Assembly (NCBI GenBank): GCA_036675565.1 | Contig: JAKFER010000309.1 | Coordinates: forward strand, 1-40,396 | Origin: JACCYQ01 sp036675565 | GTDB lineage: Bacteria; Bacteroidota; Bacteroidia; Chitinophagales; Chitinophagaceae | Direction of reading: 5' to 3' | Length of the DNA: 40,396 nt | Part shown: one piece after another, positions 17,552-24,119 of the stretch | How positions within the stretch are numbered: position 1 is the stretch's first letter | How the letters are laid out: each line of letters begins with the position of its first letter | Translations under genes and position numbers: made by a program | The notes under the pieces: model-generated | The model's database searches: none | Told to the model about the DNA's origin: nothing | Seen by the model: only the letters and a program-made list of their open reading frames with translations

Positions 17552-19132
17552 TTATGCGTTTATTATTTGTTGATTGATGGGTAATACAATACTGAAAGTA
17601 GATCCCATTCCAAGAGAACTACTTGCTTCAATAATGCCATGATGTTTATCAATGATTTTTTTTACGATCGTGAGGCCAATTCCTGTTCCTTCATATTCAT
17701 CCTTTGCATGCAGGCGTTGGAAGAGAGTAAATATTTTATCTAAATATTTTTCATCAAATCCAATTCCATTATCGGTAATTTTTATCAGGCAATAATTTCC
17801 TGCTTCATCATTTTCTGCCAAAATGGATAATGAAGCAACTCGTTGGCTTTCTATAATGATAACCGGGGGAATCAAGTGATTTGAAAATTTCAGGGCATTG
17901 CTTAATATATTCAATAAAGCCTGTCGTATCATACCCGGAACTGCCTCAATTTCGGGCAGTTTATTCATTACTTCCACCTTTGCTTTTTTTTCTGCAATTG
18001 AAAGTTCCAGGTCTACCAATACTTCCTGGATAATTTTATTCAGGTCTGTACACTCAAAGCTTACTTCCTGCGAAAGTTTTGAAAAATTAAGCAAATCTTC
18101 TATCAGCATATTCATTCGCCTGGAAGAGTATTTTATTTTATCCAGGTATTCAGCGACTTCCTTTTCCACTGTATATCTTTCATCAAGAATACTTGTAAAA
18201 AAATGAATTTTTCTCAATGGCTCTTTCAGATCATGAGAAGCTACAGAAGCAAACTGCAATAAATCGTGATTACTTACTTCAAGTTGCCTGTTTGATTCAA
18301 TCAACTGGCGGGTTCGCTCATTCACATTTTTCTCCAGAAATTCATTTACTTTTTTCTGTTCATGTATATTGGTAAAAGTGCCGACCCATTTTACCAATTC
18401 ATTTTGCACAATGACAGGTTTGATGCGCAACAGGAAAAAAGTATATTCAGCACTGTCAATTTCCTTTATGCGCACTTCGAACGACACGGTTTTTTTCTCC
18501 CCGATCTGCTCATGCCACACATCATATATATCCCTGTCCGTTGCTGGTGTGGGTGGAAAAACATTTTTACTGGTTGAATATCGATACCATTGCTGGTTCA
18601 CAAATTCCATGGTACCATCAGGCCGGGCAGTAAATGCAATCTGCGGAATCGCTTCCAGAATGGAATGTAATTCTTCTACATTTTCCTGTAATACTTTTTC
18701 AGCTTTTTTACGGGTTTCTATTTCCTGTTTTAACTGGACGTAGGCAGCATTTAACTTTTTGGATTGCTCATATAACCTGTAAAAGGTTCGCACTTTTAAA
18801 ATGAGAATATCCGGGTCAAAAGGCTTGGTGAGATAATCTACACCACCGGATTCAAAACCTTTTGTAACAAATTTTTTGTGCGTATTTACCGCAGATAGAA
18901 ACAGGATGGGAATGTTTTTGGTTTTGTTTAAACCGGTAATGGCTTCTGCCACCTCAAATCCATCCATACCCGGCATTTGTACATCCAGGATAATCAGGTA
19001 ATAATTATTCCGCAGTATTTTTTTTAAAGCTTCTTCACCGGATAAGGCCGTATCTACATTAAAAGAATTCAGTTCCAAAACCCTTTTAAGTGAAAGAATA
19101 TTTTCAGGCTTATCATCAACAATAAGAATCAT
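17552..19132 (-). CDS. Response regulator/histidine kinase fusion: REC-PAS-HisKA-HATPase
   Basis: This 526-residue cytoplasmic protein has an N-terminal receiver (IVDDKPEN; phospho-Asp 50 in IILDVQMPGMDG; conserved Lys in YLTKPFD), a coiled coil (about 115-150), a PAS domain (about 152-270, AIPQIAFTARPDGTMEFVNQ), HisKA with ASHDLKEPLR (His near 300), and a HATPase ending with ITDNGIGFD and GTGIGLTIVKKI. With the receiver first and no membrane segment, it probably takes phosphate from another kinase and relays to a partner, plausibly the downstream hybrid kinase. It is the first gene of the sensory block, preceded by a 203-base gap that also holds an FNR-like inverted repeat. Confidence 0.9.
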   Translation of the reverse strand: MILIVDDKPENILSLKRVLELNSFNVDTALSGEEALKKILRNNYYLIILDVQMPGMDGFEVAEAITGLNKTKNIPILFLSAVNTHKKFVTKGFESGGVDYLTKPFDPDILILKVRTFYRLYEQSKKLNAAYVQLKQEIETRKKAEKVLQENVEELHSILEAIPQIAFTARPDGTMEFVNQQWYRYSTSKNVFPPTPATDRDIYDVWHEQIGEKKTVSFEVRIKEIDSAEYTFFLLRIKPVIVQNELVKWVGTFTNIHEQKKVNEFLEKNVNERTRQLIESNRQLEVSNHDLLQFASVASHDLKEPLRKIHFFTSILDERYTVEKEVAEYLDKIKYSSRRMNMLIEDLLNFSKLSQEVSFECTDLNKIIQEVLVDLELSIAEKKAKVEVMNKLPEIEAVPGMIRQALLNILSNALKFSNHLIPPVIIIESQRVASLSILAENDEAGNYCLIKITDNGIGFDEKYLDKIFTLFQRLHAKDEYEGTGIGLTIVKKIIDKHHGIIEASSSLGMGSTFSIVLPINQQIINA

Positions 19133-19302
19133 CGTCCTTTGTTTAACCTAATCTGAATAATCAATTTTTTCAAATATACAAAGGCTACTCTAAGGACTTT
19201 TAATTTTTATTAATAATTGGATTGATACAAAATACCGGCTAAAAACTTTCTCATTCGTTACTGTAAATCTACCATGATAATTAAATTCGCCGTAATCCAA
19301 TC

Positions 19303-19316
19303 TTGACTGAAGTCAT
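19303..19316. promoter_or_regulatory. FNR-like inverted repeat upstream of the sensory block
   Basis: TTGAC-TGAA-GTCAT matches the FNR/DNR-type consensus TTGAy-N4-rTCAA in nine of ten arm positions. It lies in the 203-base gap between doxX and the REC-PAS kinase, 171 bases upstream of the kinase start. I see no -7 element at the spacing found for the other boxes in this window, so its role is uncertain; the rest of the gap (19133-19335) holds nothing else I can name. Confidence 0.3.
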
Positions 19317-19335
19317 GGAATGAACTACGAAAACC

Positions 19336-19785
19336 CTAAATAGTTTTCCCATATGTATTTCGTTCCAATACTGGTTTGTTGGTTAATAAACGATCCAGGG
19401 AATAGCGGCCACTACCAGCAATTAATAACACCACATAAACCGCCAGGTAAAGTATAGCCATTTCCTGTTTCCCGAATGGGTCAGCTGCGTGTACTATGAA
19501 AGCGGCAACAGCCATGGTAATGATTAGCGGTATGGCAGCCAGGCGTGTTCCAAAACCTACCAATATCAAAATAGAACAGAACACTTCCGCAAAAACGGTA
19601 AGCCCCAGTGAAACAGCCGGACTTAATCCAAATACAGATACAAACTGAATAGGTTCACCACTTAATAATGCTTCCATTTTTGGAAGTCCATGTGTTAACA
19701 TTAACGCCCCAATCGTAATTCTTAAAACAAGTAAAACGATATCAACATTTTTTGTTTGATGAGATACACTTAACAGCTTTTTCAT
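19336..19785 (-). CDS. DoxX family membrane protein
   Basis: The 149-residue protein has four predicted membrane helices and the DoxX start pattern VLLVLRITIGALMLTHGLPKM, followed by AEVFCSILILVGFGTRLAAIPLII. DoxX proteins are small inner-membrane proteins linked with thiosulfate:quinone oxidoreductase in archaea, and with redox or detoxification membrane complexes in bacteria (for example DoxX with a FAD protein in mycobacterial radical-detoxifying complexes). It follows the luciferase-like monooxygenase stop by 8 bases, so both are on one transcript. Exact function is unknown. Confidence 0.83.
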   Translation of the reverse strand: MKKLLSVSHQTKNVDIVLLVLRITIGALMLTHGLPKMEALLSGEPIQFVSVFGLSPAVSLGLTVFAEVFCSILILVGFGTRLAAIPLIITMAVAAFIVHAADPFGKQEMAILYLAVYVVLLIAGSGRYSLDRLLTNKPVLERNTYGKTI

Positions 19786-19793
19786 TTCAATAA

Positions 19794-20840
19794 TTATTTT
19801 AAAGATTTAATTTTCTCAGTTTCTTTTCGAACCGCAGGCGCTACCTGTGTACCAAACAGTTCAATGGATTTAAGTAATTCTTTGTGTGGCGCTCCCATAC
19901 TCATTTGAGCCAGGAACCTCGTGTTACCAAACAATTCATGTTCATATAAGATTTTGTCAATCACTTCCTGCGGGCTGCCAACGATCAATGAGCCATGTTT
20001 TGATCGCATCTGGTCAAACTGGCTCCTGTTAATGGGCGACCAACCTCTTTCCCTTCCAATCCGGTTCATCATCGTAGCATAAGATGGGAAAAAATCATCT
20101 GCGGCCTTTTGTGAATTATCGGCTATATATACATGTGAGTTGATGCTTGTCTGCAAAGTTTCCGGATCATGCCCGGCAGCCTGGGCAGTACTGCGATATA
20201 AATTCATAAAAGGAACAAATCTTTCCGGAGCACCACCAATAAGGGCAAGTGCTAGGGGCAAGCCTAATTTTCCTGCCCGGATGGCCGAAGCAGGCGTTCC
20301 ACCGACAGCTAACCAAATAGGTAATTTTTTTTGAAACGGTCGTGGGTATACGCCTAAGTTTTTGATTGCTGGACGATGCTTGCCTTGCCAGTTTATGATT
20401 TCACCTTCGTTCAATTTCAACAACATCTCGAGTTTCTCTGAAAACAATTCATCATAATCTTCCAGATCGTAACCGAATAAAGGAAAAGATTCTATAAAAG
20501 ATCCGCGACCGGCCATGATCTCCGCTCTTCCACCCGAAAGCTGGTCAACCGTTGCAAAATCCTGGTACACCCGCACAGGATCATGTGAACTTAACACTGT
20601 TACAGCACTCGTTAATTTAATCTGTTTTGTAATTATTGCCGCCGCTCCAAGGATAACAGCCGGGGATGAAACTGCATAATCTATACGATGATGCTCGCCA
20701 ATACCAAAAACATCTAACCCTACTTCATCAGCCAGTTTGATTTCTTCCATCAATTCTTTGATGCGGTTATGCGTTACAGATGACCTGGAAGAAGCATTAC
20801 TTAATGGTATATCTGCGAAAGTGTATAAGCCTAATTCCAT
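19794..20840 (-). CDS. LLM-class flavin-dependent oxidoreductase (luciferase-like monooxygenase)
   Basis: The 348-residue protein is a TIM-barrel flavin monooxygenase of the bacterial luciferase superfamily. It starts with MELGLYTFADI, followed by LADEVGLDVFGIGEHHR (about 38-54), SSPAVILGAAA, LTSAVTVLSSHDPVRVYQDF and QLSGGRAEIMAGRGSF. This series is typical of alkanal monooxygenase-like LLM enzymes that use FMNH2 or F420H2. The neighbouring short Rossmann reductase is related to NADPH:F420 reductases and could supply reducing equivalents, but this is inference; F420 synthesis genes are not in the window. It is preceded by a stem-loop at 20861-20886 and followed after 8 bases by doxX. Substrate unknown. 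Confidence 0.87.
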   Translation of the reverse strand: MELGLYTFADIPLSNASSRSSVTHNRIKELMEEIKLADEVGLDVFGIGEHHRIDYAVSSPAVILGAAAIITKQIKLTSAVTVLSSHDPVRVYQDFATVDQLSGGRAEIMAGRGSFIESFPLFGYDLEDYDELFSEKLEMLLKLNEGEIINWQGKHRPAIKNLGVYPRPFQKKLPIWLAVGGTPASAIRAGKLGLPLALALIGGAPERFVPFMNLYRSTAQAAGHDPETLQTSINSHVYIADNSQKAADDFFPSYATMMNRIGRERGWSPINRSQFDQMRSKHGSLIVGSPQEVIDKILYEHELFGNTRFLAQMSMGAPHKELLKSIELFGTQVAPAVRKETEKIKSLK

Positions 20841-20860
20841 TAATTTATTTTTTTAAAATG

Positions 20861-20886
20861 CAGCCACTTGTTAAATAAAGTGGCTG
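20861..20886 (-). terminator. Stem-loop between yceI-like and LLM monooxygenase genes
   Basis: CAGCCACTT (20861-20869) and AAGTGGCTG (20878-20886) form a perfect 9-bp stem with an 8-base loop. On the minus strand the stem is followed by CATTTTAAAAAAA, only a short T-run. It sits 38 bases after the YceI stop and 20 bases before the next start, so it may be a weak or regulated terminator or an mRNA-stability element inside the operon. Confidence 0.5.
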
Positions 20887-20924
20887 TAATCTCAATGTAT
20901 ATTTTTTAACGAACCTTGCTCAAA

Positions 20925-21500
20925 TTATTTTTGTCCAAATTCTCCATCCGCTTTAATAAATACCTCATTACTGATCATAGGAGCAGGGAAACCATTACCC
21001 ACATTAAAATCGCTGCGATCGATCGTACCTGTAATCTGAATTCCTGCAACCGGTGCACCTTTCGCATTTGGATTTGCCGTTGTACCCCGATATAACACAG
21101 TTACAGTTAAAGGTTTGGTTTCACCATGAAGCGTTAAATTTCCTGAAAGGCTGTATTTATTTTCAGCAATTTTTTTTATCGAATTGCTTTTGAAATACAT
21201 GGTTGGAAATTTCTCTGCATCAAAAAAATCTGCACTTTTTAAATGATTATCTCTTGACTCTATTCTAGTATTAATAGAATTAACATCCGTTTTCAATTCC
21301 ACAATAGCATCACTAAAATCTGGTTTGGATGAAATAATAGTAACATCAAATTTGTCAAAATGCCCGGGAACATCGGCGATACCAAGGTGAGTAACCGTAA
21401 ATCCTAATTTGGAATGATATGGGTCTGCTTTCCATGTTGTTTGTGCAAATACACCGGCCGACATTACTAAAAAGGATAAAATAAAGTTGATTTTTTTCAT
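20925..21500 (-). CDS. YceI family periplasmic protein
   Basis: The 191-residue product has a signal peptide (ILSFLVMSAGVFAQ) and then a full YceI lipocalin-like domain: TTWKADPYHSKLGFTVTHLG, SRDNHLKSADFFDAEKFP, and LTLHGETKPLTVTVLY. YceI proteins bind polyisoprenoid-type lipids or quinones in the periplasm and are often induced by stress or high pH. The stop of the Rossmann reductase is 18 bases upstream, so the two are co-transcribed. The C-terminus NEVFIKADGEFGQK closes the barrel normally. No unusual feature. Confidence 0.9.
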   Translation of the reverse strand: MKKINFILSFLVMSAGVFAQTTWKADPYHSKLGFTVTHLGIADVPGHFDKFDVTIISSKPDFSDAIVELKTDVNSINTRIESRDNHLKSADFFDAEKFPTMYFKSNSIKKIAENKYSLSGNLTLHGETKPLTVTVLYRGTTANPNAKGAPVAGIQITGTIDRSDFNVGNGFPAPMISNEVFIKADGEFGQK

Positions 21501-21518
21501 TTGTTTTTGATTGTTTGT

Positions 21519-22064
21519 TTAAAAATTAAAATTTGATATGCTGGGTGATTTAACATCATATATAACTGGCTTTAACCCCACAGAGCGCAACATTTCAGAA
21601 ACTGTGGTTAAAGCTTCTTCATCATTACTCATTATAAAAGAATTTATTTCCTGGCCAGGCTTTGCCATCTTAAGTTCACTGGGTGTATTAGAATAAAATG
21701 CTTTTACAATTTTTGAATGAGGAATTACCTTCTGGAGTTGTGATAAACTCGTTTCAGGAGAAACACTGATCACAATTTTTTGCGTTACGACTTCTTTAAT
21801 ATCATTCGCCATTTCGGCTTCTACTTCGCCTGGGACTGCCATGATAATAATATCTGCTTCCCAACACGCCTCTTTGGAACAATGAACAGCATGCGTATCA
21901 GTTAATGGATATTCCTTTTTTAAAAAATCAGAAAGAGTTTTAATTTTTTGCTGATCCCTTGCCATCAGTAATAATTCATTATTAGTCCTGGCTAATAATA
22001 TTGTTATGGCCGATCCCATGGTACCCGTTGCTCCTATGATCGCTATTGTTTTTTGTACAGCCAT
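21519..22064 (-). CDS. Short Rossmann NAD(P)-binding reductase related to NADPH:F420 reductase
   Basis: The 181-residue protein begins with IAIIGATGTMGSAITILLAR, the GxxGxxG dinucleotide-binding turn, followed by LLMARDQQKIKTL and ADIIIMAVPGEVEAEMA, which resemble the N-terminal domain of F420-dependent NADP reductases (Fno/NpdG) and pyrroline-carboxylate reductase-like proteins. A later VKAFYSNTPSEL segment also fits Fno-like proteins. It is somewhat shorter than the roughly 210-230 residues usual for Fno, and ends quickly after VIYDVKSPSISNFNF. It is the first gene of a run with yceI, LLM monooxygenase and doxX, and has a TAGTTTTG promoter element and two FNR-like boxes upstream. Cofactor and substrate are inferred only. 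Confidence 0.72.
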   Translation of the reverse strand: MAVQKTIAIIGATGTMGSAITILLARTNNELLLMARDQQKIKTLSDFLKKEYPLTDTHAVHCSKEACWEADIIIMAVPGEVEAEMANDIKEVVTQKIVISVSPETSLSQLQKVIPHSKIVKAFYSNTPSELKMAKPGQEINSFIMSNDEEALTTVSEMLRSVGLKPVIYDVKSPSISNFNF

Positions 22065-22087
22065 TTGCCTGCATTTTTTTTATAATG

Positions 22088-22095
22088 CAAAACTA
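22088..22095 (-). promoter_or_regulatory. -7 promoter element of the reductase-yceI-LLM-doxX operon
   Basis: The minus strand reads TAGTTTTG, a perfect match to the Bacteroidota -7 consensus TAnnTTTG, 23 bases before the ATG. No clear -33 TTTG is seen at 19-21 bp; an FNR-like box occupies that region instead, as expected for an activator-dependent promoter. Confidence 0.5.
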
Positions 22096-22118
22096 ACTGC
22101 AAAGCAGGCCAGGCACCA

Positions 22119-22155
22119 TTGACACATGATAAGAAATAGCGTTGATCTATGTCAC
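22119..22155. promoter_or_regulatory. Two FNR-like boxes upstream of the reductase operon
   Basis: TTGAC-ACAT-GATAA (22119-22132) and TTGAT-CTAT-GTCAC (22142-22155) are imperfect 5-4-5 inverted repeats of the FNR/DNR type, with centres 23 bp apart. They lie 34 and 57 bp upstream of the centre of the -7 element. The arrangement repeats that found before osmC. The Crp/Fnr gene just upstream is the obvious candidate binder. Confidence 0.5.
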
Positions 22156-22156
22156 A

Positions 22157-22738
22157 CTATTTACGCATGGCGATGTTACGGCGGATGCGACTTAATGTTT
22201 CCCGTGTAATACCGAGGTAGGAAGCGATCATATGTTGCGGAAGCTTTTGCAAGTGTGTTGGATATGCCGCTACCAATTTTTCATATTTTTCTTCTGCTGA
22301 TTCACTTAGTGATCCCATGAGCCTTCGTTGAGTGGCGATGAGGCTGTTTTGTAAAATGATTCTAAAGTATTTTTCAAAGGCGGGAATTTTTTCAAACAAC
22401 AGATCCCATGAAGGTTTTGTGATCAGCAATAGTTCACATTCCTCTAATGCTTCAATATTATAAGTAGATGGTTCGTTTGTAAGAAAACTGTACAGGTCTG
22501 CAACCCACCAACCTTCCATAGCAAATTGTAAAATATGTTCATTTCCTTTTTCGTCGATCGAGAACGTTCTCAGAATTCCTTTTTCAACAAATGCGGTATA
22601 CCTGCATTCATCCCCCTCATGTAATAAAAACTGCTTTTTGCGTAGTTTCTTTGGTTGAAAAAGTGTTTTACAAAATTCAAATTCTTCATCTGTAACAGTA
22701 ATTATTTCACTGATCCTTTGATGTAATAGTTCATACAT
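22157..22738 (-). CDS. Crp/Fnr family transcriptional regulator
   Basis: The 193-residue regulator has an N-terminal cyclic-nucleotide-type beta roll (about 20-115; KKQFLLHEGDECRYTAFVEKG, then ILQFAMEGWWVADLYSFLT) and a C-terminal winged helix (about 140-193) with the recognition element IASYLGITRETLSRIRR, the E-x-L-S-R pattern common in Bacteroidota Crp/Fnr proteins. It lacks the four-Cys FeS motif of FNR, so it may sense heme, NO or another small ligand, or none. It is transcribed toward the reductase-yceI-LLM-doxX genes, and FNR-like boxes occur both before those genes and before osmC, so I infer it controls them. Confidence 0.88.
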   Translation of the reverse strand: MYELLHQRISEIITVTDEEFEFCKTLFQPKKLRKKQFLLHEGDECRYTAFVEKGILRTFSIDEKGNEHILQFAMEGWWVADLYSFLTNEPSTYNIEALEECELLLITKPSWDLLFEKIPAFEKYFRIILQNSLIATQRRLMGSLSESAEEKYEKLVAAYPTHLQKLPQHMIASYLGITRETLSRIRRNIAMRK

Positions 22739-22810
22739 ATCATCCGTTCTTGAATGGCTAATTTAATCAGAATAAGGAAGGGTTTGATTTTTTTGTGATT
22801 AAAATTTCTT

Positions 22811-22842
22811 ACAAATAAAAAAGACCCTGGTAAAGGGTCTTT
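22811..22842 (-). terminator. Intrinsic terminator of the Gly-rich protein gene
   Basis: AAAGACCCT (22820-22828) and AGGGTCTTT (22834-22842) make a perfect 9-bp stem with a 5-base loop; on the minus strand it runs directly into a T-rich tract (TTTTTTATTTG). It lies 20 bases after the stop of the 202-residue Gly-rich protein and separates it from the Crp/Fnr gene. Confidence 0.85.
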
Positions 22843-22862
22843 GTATGAAGTATATGTAAATG

Positions 22863-23471
22863 CTATTTTGCAAATCCTTTGATCAGGTCCAGTAAACCTC
22901 CGCCACCATTTCTTTCCTGTTGCTGTTGTGCACCGGAAGCCATGCGATCAATAATATCCATTAATCCGCCACCGTTGCCCTGGTTGCCACCACTCAGTTG
23001 TCCTAAAATATCCATCAATCCACCACCCTGGCCAGCTTTCTCTTCAACAATTTGTTTACTTTGTCCGCCAGTGATAGAAGCCAATATTTCATCGATCGAA
23101 AATTGCGAATCATTCGGATCATTTGTTTTGTTTATCAAATTACCGAGAACACCGGGAATCAGGTCACCCGCAATATTATTAGCCTGGTTGCTGTTCATTT
23201 TATATTTGCTGATCAACTTACCAGCAAAGTGGCCGATCATCATTAACACAAGCGGGTTACTTAAAAGACTTTTCTTGTTGCCGCCCTTGCTGCCAAAAAG
23301 ATCCAGGATATTTTGTACACCACCACCCGCTACCATATTGCGCAGTCCGGATGCAACCGTGTTAGTTGCTTCCGCAACAACTGCTTCATTTTGATCGGAT
23401 GGTAGCTGTGTTTTATTTAAAACTGTTTCTGTAGCTGTGCCACGAACCAGGTCAAAAATTTCTTTAAGCAT
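22863..23471 (-). CDS. Protein of unknown function with a Gly-rich, repeated C-terminus
   Basis: I do not recognise a firmly named family; the N-terminal half resembles DUF937-like or small helical Bacteroidota proteins. The 202 residues begin with MLKEIFDLVRGTATETVLN, no signal peptide. A middle hydrophobic patch (NPLVLMMIGHFAGKLI, about 78-93) may be a buried helix. The C-terminal third is Gly- and Gln-rich and carries three copies of a short motif: GGGLMDILGQL, GGGLMDIIDRM and GGGLLDLIKGF, separated by low-complexity spacers. This suggests repeated short helices that bind the same partner or self-assemble. It has its own promoter-like element (23532-23539) and a good terminator, so it is a single-gene unit. 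Confidence 0.75.
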   Translation of the reverse strand: MLKEIFDLVRGTATETVLNKTQLPSDQNEAVVAEATNTVASGLRNMVAGGGVQNILDLFGSKGGNKKSLLSNPLVLMMIGHFAGKLISKYKMNSNQANNIAGDLIPGVLGNLINKTNDPNDSQFSIDEILASITGGQSKQIVEEKAGQGGGLMDILGQLSGGNQGNGGGLMDIIDRMASGAQQQQERNGGGGLLDLIKGFAK

Positions 23472-23491
23472 AACAAACTTTTTATTGATAA

Positions 23492-23564
23492 ATAGATGAT
23501 ATGAATTTAATCAAAGTAATTCATCCAACATCAAAATTACCTAAGTAAACAACATATCATCTAT
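23492..23564. repeat. 12-bp perfect inverted repeat flanking a promoter
   Basis: ATAGATGATATG (23492-23503) and CATATCATCTAT (23553-23564) are exact inverted copies separated by 49 bases. They lie between osmC and the Gly-rich gene. The spacer contains the -7-like element at 23532-23539. They could be an operator pair allowing looping, a very long-loop RNA hairpin after osmC, or coincidence. Confidence 0.55.
23532..23539 (-). promoter_or_regulatory. Candidate -7 element for the Gly-rich protein gene
   Basis: On the minus strand these bases read TAATTTTG, a perfect TAnnTTTG match, 61 bases before the ATG. No clear -33 element was found; the element lies inside the inverted repeat described at 23492-23564. 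Confidence 0.4.
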
Positions 23565-23575
23565 ATCAACATTTA

Positions 23576-24022
23576 TCATGCAAACACTTCGACCTTCACT
23601 TCGGGCTCCAGGGTAATTTTTGATTTAACGGAATTAGAAATTAAACAGGCGGCTTCTGATTTATGCAAAACTCGTAAGGCTTTTTCACGATCATCTTCAT
23701 TGGAAATTATCACGACAGGTTTCAGCACCACTTCGCTCATAATATACTTTCCATCTATCAATTCTAATTTTCCAATTGCTTTTGATTCGAAATTGCTATA
23801 AACTAATCTTGAATTTTCAGCAATGGCAAGAAAGGTTGTCATCAGGCAACTATTGATAGCTGCAACAAACAAATGTTCCGGCGACCAGATTCCCTGCATT
23901 CCCTTTGGAAATTCCGGGGGAGTAGCCACTTCGATTGAGGAGTTTAATACATCGGAGCGCATGGTTCCTTTTCGGTCTGCATTCCAGGTTAGTGATACAT
24001 CATAAAAATGTTCTTGTGACAT
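23576..24022 (-). CDS. OsmC family protein
   Basis: The 148-residue protein is a small OsmC/Ohr-superfamily member. These proteins reduce organic hydroperoxides with a pair of cysteines; both candidate cysteines are present, in INSCLMTTFLAIAE (about residue 58) and KSEAACLISNSVK (about residue 125). The segment PEFPKGMQGIWSPEHLFVAA is the usual OsmC lead-in. It is closer to the YhfA-type OsmC group than to Ohr. It has its own upstream region with a -7-like element and two FNR-like boxes, which suggests regulated expression by the nearby Crp/Fnr protein. Confidence 0.88.
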   Translation of the reverse strand: MSQEHFYDVSLTWNADRKGTMRSDVLNSSIEVATPPEFPKGMQGIWSPEHLFVAAINSCLMTTFLAIAENSRLVYSNFESKAIGKLELIDGKYIMSEVVLKPVVIISNEDDREKALRVLHKSEAACLISNSVKSKITLEPEVKVEVFA

Positions 24023-24038
24023 AGTTTTCTATTTTCGC

Positions 24039-24046
24039 CAAAGATC
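24039..24046 (-). promoter_or_regulatory. -7-like promoter element of osmC
   Basis: The minus strand reads GATCTTTG, one mismatch from TAnnTTTG, 17 bases before the osmC start. Its centre is 33 and 55 bp from the two FNR-like boxes upstream. Confidence 0.35.
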
Positions 24047-24068
24047 ATTTCTTCCCGATCTTAAGTGC

Positions 24069-24104
24069 GTGATAGATGTCACATTAAAAAATGACTATTG
24101 TCAT
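24069..24104. promoter_or_regulatory. Two FNR-like boxes upstream of osmC
   Basis: GTGAT-AGAT-GTCAC (24069-24082) and ATGAC-TATT-GTCAT (24091-24104; a perfect 5-4-5 inverted repeat) lie between the Rrf2 regulator and osmC. Their centres are 22 bp apart, about two helical turns. Both resemble FNR/DNR-type sites. The proximal one would overlap the -33 region, as in class II activation. Confidence 0.55.
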
Positions 24105-24119
24105 AAAGAAATGAGGAAA

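Noticed and set aside
22157..22738. The Crp/Fnr protein as a true FeS-containing oxygen sensor
   Set aside because: It has only three scattered cysteines and lacks the N-terminal FNR cysteine cluster.
22879..23394. A 171-residue plus-strand open frame opposite the Gly-rich gene
   Set aside because: It is Pro/Cys-rich sequence created by reading Gly codons in reverse; no motif and it lies wholly inside a better-supported gene with its own terminator.
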